Shown here: piece by piece, positions 35,667 to 45,196 of the stretch
Numbering within the stretch: position 1 is the first letter of the stretch
How the letters are laid out: the number at the start of each line of letters is the position of its first letter
Source: Chryseobacterium oleae
GTDB lineage: Bacteria; Bacteroidota; Bacteroidia; Flavobacteriales; Weeksellaceae
NCBI RefSeq assembly: GCF_900115055.1
Contig: NZ_FOVD01000001.1
Location: 310,001 to 374,000 of the forward strand
Direction: 5' to 3'
DNA length: 64,000 nucleotides
Notes under the pieces: model-generated
What the model saw: the letters and a program-made list of their open reading frames with translations, nothing else
Database searches by the model: none
What the model was told of the DNA's origin: nothing
Translations under genes and position numbers: made by a program

Positions 35667-36014
35667 ATGAAAATTATAGCAACCATTCTAAAAGGAGCTC
35701 TTCCTGCAGCAGCACTATTCGCAATGACACAATGTACCACTACGGCCAACACTGCCGGAGCTGACGAAAAAACGTTCATCGTAGGACCTGAAACTGCAGA
35801 CTGTACCGGAGTAGCGCCTATGAAGTGTTTGCAGGTAAAAGAAAAAGCTTCAGAAAGCTGGACCAATTTCTATACGAACATCGAAGGATTTACGTATGAG
35901 CCTGGATATGAATATGTTTTAAAAGTAAAAACAGAAAAGATTGCCAATCCGCCAGCTGACGGATCATCTATAAAATACACACTGATCAAAGAGGTTTCCA
36001 AAACCAAAAAATAA
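35667..36014 (+). CDS. DUF4377 lipoprotein
   Basis: A 115-residue protein with a lipoprotein-type signal peptide (MKIIATILKGALPAAALFAMTQC, Cys 23 as lipobox Cys), then a compact domain: KTFIVGPETADCTGVAPMKCLQVKEKASESWTNFYTNIEGFTYEPGYEYVLKVKTE. The paired Cys and the WTNFYTNIEGFTYEPGYEYVL stretch are hallmarks of DUF4377 (often found with HslJ/META-type proteins). Probably anchored to the periplasmic or outer membrane face; function unknown. It ends at a strong terminator. Confidence 0.82.
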   Translation: MKIIATILKGALPAAALFAMTQCTTTANTAGADEKTFIVGPETADCTGVAPMKCLQVKEKASESWTNFYTNIEGFTYEPGYEYVLKVKTEKIANPPADGSSIKYTLIKEVSKTKK

Positions 36015-36020
36015 AACCAA

Positions 36021-36050
36021 AAACTCCCGAAAATTTCGGGAGTTTTTATT
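36021..36050 (+). terminator. Intrinsic terminator of the DUF4377 gene
   Basis: AAACTCCCGAAA (36021-36032) and TTTCGGGAGTTT (36034-36045) form a near-continuous stem followed by TTATTTT. Confidence 0.9.
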
Positions 36051-36144
36051 TTCTACTCCTTTATATTTACAGAGTCTGTATTCTTACAGATAATTCATGC
36101 CTTTCAAATCAGGCGCAAAATTTGGAATAAACAAAATATTAATA

Positions 36145-36487
36145 TGCTCTCGCAGATACTACAGATAAAGCAGATTAAAAAAGTAAAAATCTACATAATC
36201 TGATTAATCCGCGAGAAATATTAAACTTATTATATATCCATTCCCTTCATCAGAATTAATGAAATTCAGGCTCAGTCTCAGAACTTGGCGAATAAAAATA
36301 AATACAATCAACCTTATAGGTTTTGAAAACCTATAAGGTTTCGTTATCTAAAATATACCTTTTAATTCTGAGCTTTTTTAACTACAAAAGAGTGTTTATA
36401 GGGATTTGCTCTCGCAGATAATACGGATAAAGCAGATTAATAAAAGGAAAAATCTGCATCATCTGGTTAATCCGCGAGAAATAATTA
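36145..36487. repeat. Direct repeats CTCTCGCAGAT...ATCCGCGAGAAAT flanking a palindrome
   Basis: Two similar units (36145-36232 and 36406-36487) begin TGCTCTCGCAGATA and end TTAATCCGCGAGAAAT, sharing AGATAAAGCAGATTAA and AAATCTRCATMATCTG. Their ends are complementary (CTCGC/GCGAG), so each can fold. Between them, 36310-36340 is a palindrome, AACCTTATAGGTTTT-G-AAAACCTATAAGGTT. No transposase is associated. Confidence 0.75.
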
Positions 36488-36775
36488 ACGCATACCATCT
36501 CCTTCATCAGAATCAATGAAATTGATTCCATCTTTGCTTCCTTTATAAATAATATAATTATTTTTCTTTGCGTTAGAAAAAATAAATTGTACCGGATCCA
36601 CAAGCTTTGCACTGATCTCATCTTTTGAAATTTCTAATACTCTCAGTTTTCTCACTTCGGACTTCCGTTCAAACGTATTTCTTTTTCAGCTTTTTAAATA
36701 AAGCAAATATTCAATAATCAGAATCTTCAGATTTAATTGAATAAATAAACGCAGGGTACTATTATTTTTTATAAA

Positions 36776-36809
36776 TTGCAACATAATTGCATTAGCAACA
36801 ATATTGCGA
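36776..36809 (+). promoter_or_regulatory. Tandem Fur-family-type operators before the lanthipeptide operon
   Basis: TTGCAACATAATTGCAT (36776-36792) and TAGCAACAATATTGCGA (36793-36809) abut exactly. Both fit the 8-1-8 inverted repeat TTGCAACA-N-TGTTGCAA found at every other transcription unit of this locus. They lie 34-67 bases upstream of the exporter start. No full TAnnTTTG box is present; TAGAATTTA follows immediately. Confidence 0.65.
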
Positions 36810-36842
36810 TTTAGAATTTATACACAACCCAACGTAGGATGA

Positions 36843-39068
36843 ATGACAATGGAGAATAAAGTACTGAACCAAATTTCCTCTTATTTTAAAGGAAAACAAT
36901 ACCCTTTTTTCCGGCAGCTGGACACCATGGACTGCGGACCGACCTGCCTAAAAATGATTACGGCCTATTATGGAAAAGAACTGTCATTAAACCATCTACG
37001 CGACCTGTGTGATGTACGAAGCCAGGGAACTTCAGTCTCAGGAATTACCCACGCAACAGAACAGCTTGGACTCAAAACATTAGCGGCTGAACTCAGTTTG
37101 GAAATCTTGTCTGAAAAAGCACCACTCCCCTGCATTCTTCACTGGGATCATAATCATTTCGTCGTGCTGTGGCACCTTACTGAGAAACATGCTTACGTCG
37201 GAAATCCTGCATTGGGAAAGAATATGCGCTATACTCTCCATGATTTTATGGAGCATTGGATCGGTCCCGGGCAGAAAAATAAAGGGATCGCCATATTTGT
37301 TGAACAGACAGAGGCCTTTAACCAAATTAAAGACCAGCCGGATCCATCTGTCAGCCTGTTTTCTTTACTAAAAAAGATCAATGATCACAGAAGCATTTCT
37401 TATGTGATAGTCGCGCTTTTGGCAGCTACTCTTTTGACACTGGCTATTCCATTATTAACCCAGGCTGTAGTAGATCAGGCGGTTTCTAAAAAAGACATCG
37501 GAATATTATCTCTGATCTGTGCAGGGCAGCTTCTCTTGTTTACCGGGAGGATTTTAACTGATTTCTTTAGGAGCCGGATTCTTTTTAAGTTGGGTATGAA
37601 TATCAGTATCAAACTTATCTATGAATTTGTAGACAAACTGATGCAACTTAAGCTTTCTTTCTTTGAATACAGAAGCAGTGGAGACAATTTACAGCGGATC
37701 TACGATAACCAGCGTGTAGAGGAATTTCTAACCAAAAACTGTGTAAGTGCCGGACTTTCGATTATCATTCTTATCGTGAATGGCGGCTTGTTATGCTATT
37801 ATAACTGGAAACTTTTCATCCTGTTTCTGGCAGCCAGTACGATAAGTGTGCTTTGGACCAATCTTTTTGAAGAGAAAAGACGACGTTTGGATCAGCGGAC
37901 TTTCAGCCTTCTTGCGAACGCTCAGCGCCACCAGATTGAAACCTTTGAGGCGATGACAGAAATAAGGCTGACCGGAGCAGAGCAGGAAAAAAACCAGTTG
38001 TGGAAAACCATGCAGGAAGAAACCTACCAAGTGAAAATGGAAAACCTGAAACTGGATCAAAGAATACAGGGTGTAGCCCTTTTCATCAACGAAACTACAG
38101 GTGTATTAACGACTTTTTTAACTGCTTCCCTGGTCATCAACGGAAGTCTGACGCTCGGAGCCATGCTTGCCATCACCTATATGTATGGTTCATTAAATGG
38201 TACCGTCAATCAACTTTCAGATTTTATACGCTCCATGCAAACCGCCAAATTCAGTCTGCAGCGTATTTCCGAAGTGGAATATGAAGAAACAGAAGATGCT
38301 CACTCTACCCTGGATTTACCTAAAGGAAATTCAGGCTCCATTGAGTTAATGGATGTCAGTTTCCGGTATGGAAAACTGTCCCCCGATGTACTGCACAATG
38401 TATCCTTAACGATTCCTGCCGGAAAAGTAACCGCTATTGTAGGAATGAGCGGGAGCGGAAAAACTACACTTTTAAAACTGCTGCTTAAATTCTTTCATAC
38501 TACGAAGGGAGTGATCACTTTCTGCGGACAGGATCTCAAAATCATCAATGCCAGAAGTTTGCGGAGACAATGTGGAGCCGTCATGCAGGATTCTTTCCTT
38601 TTTACAGACACCATCGCCGGGAATATCTGGGTGGGAAGTCCGGAAAAAGATATGATCAGGGTAAAAAATGCCTGTAAATTGGTCAATATGCAGGAGTTTA
38701 TTGAAAGCCTTCCCTTTTCGTATGAGACCCAGATAGGAAGTGAAGGAACCGGACTCAGTGAAGGACAGAAGCAGCGGCTCCTTATCGCGCGCCTCATCTA
38801 CCGCCAGCCGGATTATATATTCATGGATGAAGCTACCAATTCTCTCGATGCCAACAATGAAAGACTGATCGTTGAAAACCTGAACCGTTTTTTTCAGGGC
38901 AGAACAGTTGTAATCGTTGCCCACAGATTAAGTACGGTAGTCCATGCAGACAATATCATCGTGCTGGATAAAGGACATATTGTTGAGCAGGGCACTCATC
39001 AAACCTTAACCCAATCAAAAGGAGCTTATTATCATTTAGTTAAAAATCAACTTGAACTCGGAAAATAA
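36843..39068 (+). CDS. Peptidase-containing ABC exporter (C39, SunT/LahT type)
   Basis: A 741-residue fusion exporter that removes a Gly-Gly leader and pumps the peptide out. Residues 20-130 form the C39 peptidase: FFRQLDTMDCGPTCLKM with nucleophile Cys31, and HWDHNHFVVLW with His105. The third triad position, normally Asp before Pro, is Asn121 (VGNPALGK). Then come about six transmembrane helices and an ATPase with Walker A GMSGSGKTTLLK, signature LSEGQKQRLLIARL and Walker B DYIFMDEATNSLD. It is first in the lanthipeptide operon, behind two operators. The leader cleavage site of the precursor at 45197-45391 suits it. Confidence 0.92.
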   Translation: MTMENKVLNQISSYFKGKQYPFFRQLDTMDCGPTCLKMITAYYGKELSLNHLRDLCDVRSQGTSVSGITHATEQLGLKTLAAELSLEILSEKAPLPCILHWDHNHFVVLWHLTEKHAYVGNPALGKNMRYTLHDFMEHWIGPGQKNKGIAIFVEQTEAFNQIKDQPDPSVSLFSLLKKINDHRSISYVIVALLAATLLTLAIPLLTQAVVDQAVSKKDIGILSLICAGQLLLFTGRILTDFFRSRILFKLGMNISIKLIYEFVDKLMQLKLSFFEYRSSGDNLQRIYDNQRVEEFLTKNCVSAGLSIIILIVNGGLLCYYNWKLFILFLAASTISVLWTNLFEEKRRRLDQRTFSLLANAQRHQIETFEAMTEIRLTGAEQEKNQLWKTMQEETYQVKMENLKLDQRIQGVALFINETTGVLTTFLTASLVINGSLTLGAMLAITYMYGSLNGTVNQLSDFIRSMQTAKFSLQRISEVEYEETEDAHSTLDLPKGNSGSIELMDVSFRYGKLSPDVLHNVSLTIPAGKVTAIVGMSGSGKTTLLKLLLKFFHTTKGVITFCGQDLKIINARSLRRQCGAVMQDSFLFTDTIAGNIWVGSPEKDMIRVKNACKLVNMQEFIESLPFSYETQIGSEGTGLSEGQKQRLLIARLIYRQPDYIFMDEATNSLDANNERLIVENLNRFFQGRTVVIVAHRLSTVVHADNIIVLDKGHIVEQGTHQTLTQSKGAYYHLVKNQLELGK

Positions 39069-39077
39069 ATTTTGAAC

Positions 39078-41729
39078 ATGAGCCTGACTATTTTACCCCA
39101 TATTTTTACACGATATGCCGCTTTACCCATAAAAAGCTTAAATACACTGAAAATCCCGGAAATTAAAGATCAATGGAAGCACTGGCAAATGACTCTTGAG
39201 CATGATCAGCATTGTAATGAAAAACTGTGTGACGAAATGTATACGCTTATTCAACAGGCTTCTGATGATCAGGAACGAAAGCTGCTGCTCAATCTAAAAC
39301 GCTCGGTGTACAACAGGCGACCCAATGCAGATGCTTTGTTACAGAAAATACCGACAGAAACTTTTAACGCTTTTAAAGAAACCTGGAAAGAATGGTTGAA
39401 TGCAGGTGAAAAATGCAGGGAATTCGAGCAATATTGGGAGAAAGATTTCAATGATTATCTATGGACTCAAAGGCAGAATATTCAAAAGCTGACCGAAGCG
39501 TACCCATTCAGAAACGGAGTTTTGCTTTCAAGCAAAGATTTGTATGAGCAGCTAGACAGTTTTACCAATGCTGATGTAAAATCACTCAATAAAGATACCG
39601 AACGTATTGAATTCAGTGTGTTACGTTATCTTACCCGTATGGCTTATAAAACTTCTCCATTCAGCACATTTACGTATTTAGGTCTTACCAAAATAGTTCC
39701 GGATGATGGCGCACTTATTTCATCAGTTCCGGACATCGTAAATTGTAAAATAAGGCTGAACAATAAACTGTTAAAACGCATCAAAAAGCTCATGGAAAGA
39801 CATCCCGATCTTCAGGGATTACTGTTTGTGAATACCAACAGTAGCATTACAGAAAACGACGCCCGTTTCAGTTTTCTGATGAATTGTGCGAATATTGAGG
39901 TTTTCCAGGAAATTCAGGCGACACCTGTTAATCAGTATATCAAAGAACTGATTCATCATTCAGAGGAACATATCTCACTGTCGTCCTTTATTGAACTTCT
40001 TTCCAATCAAATTGAGGCGGATGTCTCAGAATTAAGGCATTATATCTTAAAACTGATTGATTCAGGTTTTCTTGAACTGACTCTGGAATGTTCCGAAATT
40101 GATCCGGATTGGGATACTCACCTTTTAACATTTCTTGACGAATACAAAACAACAAATGAAGCGGCGGCTCAGGTTTACGAACTTGTGACTATTTTACAGC
40201 TAGCCAAAAATAAGTTTGAGACCGTGGATCTCTTTTTGCGTGAGATCCTTTTGAACAATACTTCAAAGATTTTTGAACAGACCATTTCAGAGCTTGAAAC
40301 TCAGGCCGGAATTGTCAAACTTCCGAAAGAGGAAATCAAAAATGTACTTGACGGTATTCTCGAAAAATACAGAAACGGAGAGGGTTTTGAAAAGCTTCCT
40401 TACATTCCGGTCGATTACAGGCAGGAAGGTTTTATTTACGAAGATGCTTACACCGATCAAATTAATACGATCAATGAAAGTACGGTCAATGAATTGGGTC
40501 AATTATTATCTGATCTGACCAGCCGTTTAACCGCTTTTGACATCCGGGGTATGGAAAAAAAGAACGTTAAAGAATTCTTTCTCTCCACTTACAGCAAGGG
40601 TCAGCAGGTCCCTCTGGTCACTTTCTACCATGAATATTACCGCTATAAAAATGAATCTGTAACGGAAGATATTCCAAAGCAGGAAAACGAATGGTCCGAA
40701 CTTTTTTGCAAAGATCTCCGGTTGGAAGAACAGCAGTCTGACGAAATAGAGATTAAAAGGAAAAATCTAGAAAAACTTCCTTTATCCGATAACTCTGCTC
40801 CGACAGGTTCAGCATTTCTTCAGTTTTTTGATCAACAGTCCGAAACAGGAACTAAAGCTGTAGTGAACGGACTGATGCAGGGAATGGGCAAAATGAGCGG
40901 CCGTTTTCTTCATTTATTTGATTCTGAAATTTCCGAAGAACACAGGCATTACAACAATCGCTTATTTCCGAATCAACTGCTTATCGAGCTGAATGATGAT
41001 TCCAGTTTTAATGCCAATATCCATCCGCCATTGCTTGATCATGAAGTGAAAATGCCGGCTTCCAATACGCAAATGAAAATGTCTCAGCAGATACCTTTGG
41101 ACAGAATATGTGTTGGTTACAATACAGATAATGATTCGGTTTTTCTGATGGATACCGTTCTAAAAAAAGAAGTCTATGCTTTTGATCTGTGCCTGGAAAC
41201 CATCACCAACAGATCCAATCTTTATCAGCTGATGTCTCTTTTCAATCCCTGTACTTATGTGAGCTATTTTCCATTGATTAAAACGATTGATAATTATTAT
41301 TCCAAACAATTTAAAGACCAAGATATTCAGATATTTCCACGAGTGGTTTTCGAAGAGAAACTTGTACTCAGGCGTAAAGGATGGCTGATCAATCTCAACG
41401 TGATTCCCCGTCAAAATAAAGATGAAAATAGCAGCATCTATTTTTTACGTTTTCATCAATGGCTTTCGCAAAACAATTTGCCATCCTCTGTATTTCTTTA
41501 CTTGCAGTCATCCTACATCCCTGAAGATCTGTCCTCTGAAAAAACGACAGGAACCAGAGATGATTACAAACCTCAATGTATAGATTTTGAACAGCCTTTA
41601 TTGTTCCATCTGTTTATCAAACTTTTAAACAGAGCCGGAACTCACATCTATATGGAAGAAGCCCTGCCCTCTGTGAATGGCTTTCAGGAAAGAGTTGCTG
41701 AACATTTAATTCAATGGTATAATTTTTAG
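39078..41729 (+). CDS. Lantibiotic dehydratase LanB, glutamylation half
   Basis: An 883-residue enzyme of the Lant_dehydr_N family. Full LanB uses glutamyl-tRNA to glutamylate Ser/Thr, then eliminates glutamate; this protein is the first half. Supporting motifs: RKLLLNLKRSVYNRRPNADALL (conserved Arg cluster for tRNA), VLRYLTRMAYKTSPFSTFTYLGLTKI (the family KTPFxxF signature), and SGRFLHLFD...LFPNQLLIEL. The C-terminal region (VGYNTDNDSVFLMDTVLKKEVYAFDL) completes the domain. The ATG at 39078 is preferred to the in-frame TTG at 39072. It begins 9 bases after the exporter stop and 1 base before the elimination half. Confidence 0.9.
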   Translation: MSLTILPHIFTRYAALPIKSLNTLKIPEIKDQWKHWQMTLEHDQHCNEKLCDEMYTLIQQASDDQERKLLLNLKRSVYNRRPNADALLQKIPTETFNAFKETWKEWLNAGEKCREFEQYWEKDFNDYLWTQRQNIQKLTEAYPFRNGVLLSSKDLYEQLDSFTNADVKSLNKDTERIEFSVLRYLTRMAYKTSPFSTFTYLGLTKIVPDDGALISSVPDIVNCKIRLNNKLLKRIKKLMERHPDLQGLLFVNTNSSITENDARFSFLMNCANIEVFQEIQATPVNQYIKELIHHSEEHISLSSFIELLSNQIEADVSELRHYILKLIDSGFLELTLECSEIDPDWDTHLLTFLDEYKTTNEAAAQVYELVTILQLAKNKFETVDLFLREILLNNTSKIFEQTISELETQAGIVKLPKEEIKNVLDGILEKYRNGEGFEKLPYIPVDYRQEGFIYEDAYTDQINTINESTVNELGQLLSDLTSRLTAFDIRGMEKKNVKEFFLSTYSKGQQVPLVTFYHEYYRYKNESVTEDIPKQENEWSELFCKDLRLEEQQSDEIEIKRKNLEKLPLSDNSAPTGSAFLQFFDQQSETGTKAVVNGLMQGMGKMSGRFLHLFDSEISEEHRHYNNRLFPNQLLIELNDDSSFNANIHPPLLDHEVKMPASNTQMKMSQQIPLDRICVGYNTDNDSVFLMDTVLKKEVYAFDLCLETITNRSNLYQLMSLFNPCTYVSYFPLIKTIDNYYSKQFKDQDIQIFPRVVFEEKLVLRRKGWLINLNVIPRQNKDENSSIYFLRFHQWLSQNNLPSSVFLYLQSSYIPEDLSSEKTTGTRDDYKPQCIDFEQPLLFHLFIKLLNRAGTHIYMEEALPSVNGFQERVAEHLIQWYNF

Positions 41730-41730
41730 A

Positions 41731-42606
41731 ATGATGCAAAAACACTGGAAAACCTACTACATCTATCATACCGGAAATGCGGATGATCTTCTGAAAGAAA
41801 TCATACATCCCTCTCTTTTAGATATCAACAAAAAACGGGAAAAAGAAGTACAATTTTTCTTTATCCGGTATTTTGAGAACGGTTATCACATCCGGTTACG
41901 ATTACTTTTAAATGCTGAAGAATCCACTTTATTTCTTACGATTTTAAAAGAACATATATCCGGGTATGAACATCTTAACAAAGTCCGTTTGGAATTGAAG
42001 CAGGCAGAATACATTCCGGAAACAGAAAGGTACGGCAACGCCAATACCATCAAATATGCTGAAGATCAGTTCTGGGTGTCATCCCGGTTTGTGCTGCATT
42101 ATTTGGTGCAAAGCGATCCATTAACCGCTTCAGAAAGATATCTTCTCGCCCTGAAAACCCATTTTGCATTTTTTAAAGGTATGGGTCTTTCCAGAAGCTA
42201 TAGTCAACAGCTCTCTGAAAAATTTGTCAAAAGCTGGCTTCCGGTTCCTTTTTCCGACCATCCGGATGAACAGGAACAAAACCGAAAGACGGTGTTATCT
42301 GCTTTTCAACAACAGTTTGAATCTTATCAAAATGTACTGCAGGAAAGTATTGAGGAATTCTGGAATTCTTTGGGTACGACCACCGATCCTTTTCTAAAGC
42401 AGTATCTGGAAATGAATAAAAAGGTTTGGAAAGACTATACTCAGGCTCAATTATCTTTGGAAGCATTAGATGAAGTGCTCCTCAGTTTTATTCATATGAC
42501 CAATAACCGATTGGGAATTGTCAATGCTGAAGAATCCTACCTGCTTTTTTTAATCCTGAAAACCATTCCTCTAATAAAAGACTATGATAGCCAACCAAGA
42601 ACTTAA
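41731..42606 (+). CDS. LanB elimination half (SpaB C-terminal / thiopeptide-type bacteriocin biosynthesis domain)
   Basis: A 291-residue protein with the pattern WKTYYIYHTGNADDLLKEIIHPSLL and VQFFFIRYFENGYHIRLRLLL, the opening of the glutamate-elimination domain. The central helix FVSSRFVLHYL and the tail SFIHMTNNRLGI follow. In nisin-type NisB this domain is fused; separate genes are known from thiopeptides and the Bacteroidota pinensin type. It would remove the glutamyl group to give dehydroalanine/dehydrobutyrine. It overlaps the next gene by 23 bases, indicating translational coupling. Confidence 0.9.
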   Translation: MMQKHWKTYYIYHTGNADDLLKEIIHPSLLDINKKREKEVQFFFIRYFENGYHIRLRLLLNAEESTLFLTILKEHISGYEHLNKVRLELKQAEYIPETERYGNANTIKYAEDQFWVSSRFVLHYLVQSDPLTASERYLLALKTHFAFFKGMGLSRSYSQQLSEKFVKSWLPVPFSDHPDEQEQNRKTVLSAFQQQFESYQNVLQESIEEFWNSLGTTTDPFLKQYLEMNKKVWKDYTQAQLSLEALDEVLLSFIHMTNNRLGIVNAEESYLLFLILKTIPLIKDYDSQPRT

Positions 42607-44494
42607 TGACCTGCCATCCGGCTTGGATGAAATCAGTGAATTCCTTCTGTCAAAAATGAAACAGGACAAAGAGGGTTTTTACTGGGAAACAATCTCCCGC
42701 GATTCCAAAACAGAGGTACTTTCTTTCACTTTCAATCCCTCTTTATGGAATGGGACTAGTGGTATTGCCTGGTTTTTTCTGGCGCTTTATGAACATACCA
42801 AAAAGGAATATGATCTGGAAACGGCAGAAAAAACTTTTTCAAAAGTATACAGTTATTCTGCCCATCAAACCCTGTTAAATCCAAGTCTTTACGATGGCAT
42901 AAGCGGGATTATTTACTTAGGTTTAGAGCTGTTCAGAGTGACTGGAAAAGAACTGTATCTCCAGCAAACTTTGAATCTGTATGAAATGTACAGACAGAAA
43001 ATACTGGCGGAACAGACTGAGGATATGTTGATTGGGATTTCAGGAATCTTAATGATGATGGTTAGTCTTTATCATTATACAAAAGATGAGAAATTAGGTA
43101 ACGATATTGAAGCATTGGTCACTACCCTTTTGGGAAAATCACTCGTTGCAGAAGCTGGAATTAAATGGGGAAACAATCTTCTTTCAATGGATTCTCTGTG
43201 CGGTTTTTCGCATGGTAATTCCGGGATCGCATTCTGCCTGCTCCAGCTTGGAAAGTATTTTGAGAATGAAGAGTTTATTTGGCTGGCCGAACAGGCATTT
43301 CGCTACGAAGATCTGTACTATGATCCTGCCCAAAACAACTGGATGGATTTAAGGTGGGAAGAATCCAAGAACCATCTCCCTAATCTGTTCGATTGGAACA
43401 AAAACACTTTTCTTCAGGAAGATTTTGATCTCAATGCATGGGCGCACGGAGCCTGTGGAATTGGAAGTGCAAGGATTCAGGCATTCACAATTACGGCTGA
43501 TCCCGTATACAAAGAAGACTGTAGAAAAGTATTTGAACGATGTAAGCATGATATAAAAACAAGATCTAAACGAAATCACATCCTGTTCAGCGGCTACGGC
43601 GGACTTTCCGATTTTATGTTACAGTATAGCGAAGTATTTGACAACAAAGAAGCTTCTGAACTTGCCACAGAAATTACGCTGGAAAGTTTACAAAAAAGCA
43701 GATCGCATGGTCATTCCGAATGGGGAATTCAAAACAGTGAAGACCTTGGACTGATGACCGGTACAGCAGGAATCGGGCTTTCTTTATTGGCGATAATTAA
43801 GGGTAAATCCCTGAATTCTATTCTTCATCCTGAACTTCCCATCAGTGAAACCGGAAAAAATACGGTTCTGAAAAATTTCAAAGTTAAAAAAGTATTTTTT
43901 GAACGGTTTTATCCTAAAACACTTGAGATTTTAAAGACTTTCAATTCAATTCAAGAATCTATCTATGATTCTCAGACCATTGAAGAGTTTGGAAATCGTT
44001 TATCAGAGATCATCATCGGCTTACCGGAAGAAGATATGATTTATATTTCAGACATCCATCAATTGGAAACAGTACAAATCAACATCCGGAAAAGACATAA
44101 AGGAGCACTATGTTTTCAAACCCGGCTGATGATTCTAAAAAAAGAATTGGAAGAGTTCCTGAAAAATGATCAGACTGAACTTCTGAAAAAGCGCTTCATT
44201 CGTAATCCGTTCATTGATGGGCATGAAACTCAATGGAACTGGAAGGAAGACCATAAAAAAGATTCCAAAGCTGGAACATACAACAATATTTTTTACAGTA
44301 CGGATCAGGAAATGTTTCATCTTTTGATGGAGCCCTTTCCTGCAGCTGTTCTTCAGTTGTTGGAAAAACCTTTAAGTATTGATGAGTTGGTGGAATGTTT
44401 TCAGTATTCGGAGGGTGATAGAGAGGTGATGATGGAAAAGGTATCGGAACAGTTGGTGGAATTGCTGAAGAGCTTTTTTATAAGAATGGTTTAA
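42584..44494 (+). CDS. LanC-like protein lacking zinc ligands, with C-terminal extension
   Basis: A 636-residue protein. Residues 50-405 show seven LanC toroid repeats (for example NPSLWNGTSGIAWFFLAL, LCGFSHGNSGIAFCLL with His210, and GLMTGTAGIGLSLLAI). The three zinc ligands of cyclases such as NisC are missing: AWAHGACGIG (286-294) has Ala287 for the first Cys, and ILFSGYGGL (333-341) has Phe335-Ser336 for Cys-His. Loss of ligands is known in LabKC-type cyclase domains. Residues about 420-636 have no LanC counterpart; the last 55 (AVLQLLEKPLSIDELVECF...LVELLKSFFI) resemble a PqqD-like RiPP recognition element, a tentative match. It may cyclise without zinc or guide the peptide. Confidence 0.8.
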   Translation: MIANQELNDLPSGLDEISEFLLSKMKQDKEGFYWETISRDSKTEVLSFTFNPSLWNGTSGIAWFFLALYEHTKKEYDLETAEKTFSKVYSYSAHQTLLNPSLYDGISGIIYLGLELFRVTGKELYLQQTLNLYEMYRQKILAEQTEDMLIGISGILMMMVSLYHYTKDEKLGNDIEALVTTLLGKSLVAEAGIKWGNNLLSMDSLCGFSHGNSGIAFCLLQLGKYFENEEFIWLAEQAFRYEDLYYDPAQNNWMDLRWEESKNHLPNLFDWNKNTFLQEDFDLNAWAHGACGIGSARIQAFTITADPVYKEDCRKVFERCKHDIKTRSKRNHILFSGYGGLSDFMLQYSEVFDNKEASELATEITLESLQKSRSHGHSEWGIQNSEDLGLMTGTAGIGLSLLAIIKGKSLNSILHPELPISETGKNTVLKNFKVKKVFFERFYPKTLEILKTFNSIQESIYDSQTIEEFGNRLSEIIIGLPEEDMIYISDIHQLETVQINIRKRHKGALCFQTRLMILKKELEEFLKNDQTELLKKRFIRNPFIDGHETQWNWKEDHKKDSKAGTYNNIFYSTDQEMFHLLMEPFPAAVLQLLEKPLSIDELVECFQYSEGDREVMMEKVSEQLVELLKSFFIRMV

Positions 44495-45196
44495 ACACAA
44501 ATTACACTAATGTTTTGCACTAATGACACAAATATTTCAGTCATGATGGTGATATTTGTGAATATATTTGTGGCAGTTGTGGTTAAGAATCTAAACACGA
44601 ATAACACTAATCTTTTGCACTAATGACACGAATATCTCAGTCATGATAGTGATATTCGTGAACCTATTTGTGGCATTTGTGGTTAAAAATCTAAACACGA
44701 ATATTTTTGCACTAATGACACGAATATCTCGTAAACACAAAGTTTTTTATTTTTTAATGTCCTTTTGTCTTGAAACAAAAGAACGAAAAATTCAAGGTTG
44801 GAATCTTCCGCTAAAAATAAATTTTGTTCTCTAAAAATTCTAAACTTGCGCGAATTCAATATGAGTTATTCGATTCGAGGATAGTCTCGCGCTTCAAACA
44901 GAAGAATTTTCTTAACGTTCACAATATTTATTTTTTTAACGCTACAGCTTCCGAGGCCGATATGACAGTCGTAATTAAAATGAATTTTTGTGTTTTTAAA
45001 CACGAATTGCACTAATTTTTTGCACTAATGACACGAATATCTCAACCATGATAGTGATATTCGTGAACCTATTTGTGGCATTTGTGTTAAAAAAATTTAA
45101 AGATTAAAGCATTCAAAAATTTAAGCATTTAATGATTGTAAAATGAAAAGGGCCGCTTTACGGATAAAGCAGCCCTGAAATTGTTTTTCGCTCAAA
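44495..45196. repeat. Repeat-filled gap between the two convergent halves of the lanthipeptide locus
   Basis: About 44497-44735 and 45000-45095 hold several copies of a CACGAATTACACTAAT...TTTTGCACTAATGACACGAATATCTC unit, which reappears at 52035-52125 and 52315-52415. About 44755-44960 is one copy of a roughly 200-bp dispersed repeat, whose sister is at 60750-60975. The short frames across these units are not genes. Confidence 0.75.
45140..45176 (-). terminator. Terminator of the precursor peptide gene
   Basis: AGGGCCGCTTTA (45149-45160) pairs with TAAAGCAGCCCT (45165-45176) with one C-A mismatch. On the minus strand CTTTTCATTTTAC follows. Confidence 0.8.

Larger units (their letters stand above)
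36015..36842. other. Repeat-rich 828-bp gap before the lanthipeptide operon
   Basis: It contains a terminator, two copies of an approximately 85-bp hairpin-forming repeat (36145-36232, 36406-36487), a palindrome at 36310-36340, a copy of the 222-352 repeat family (about 36495-36590), and the operator pair of the operon. No precursor-peptide gene with a Gly-Gly leader was found. Confidence 0.6.

Noticed and set aside
36382..36621. Minus-strand frame upstream of the exporter as a possible precursor or regulator
   Set aside because: It overlies the repeat copies and lacks Cys-rich core, leader or promoter.
36015..36842. Repeats before the lanthipeptide operon as an insertion sequence
   Set aside because: No transposase gene, terminal inverted repeats or target duplication are visible.
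44643..45015. Short plus-strand frames in the gap after the LanC-like gene, considered as additional precursor peptides
   Set aside because: They run across dispersed repeats, lack a Gly-Gly leader and have hydrophobic repeat-derived composition.
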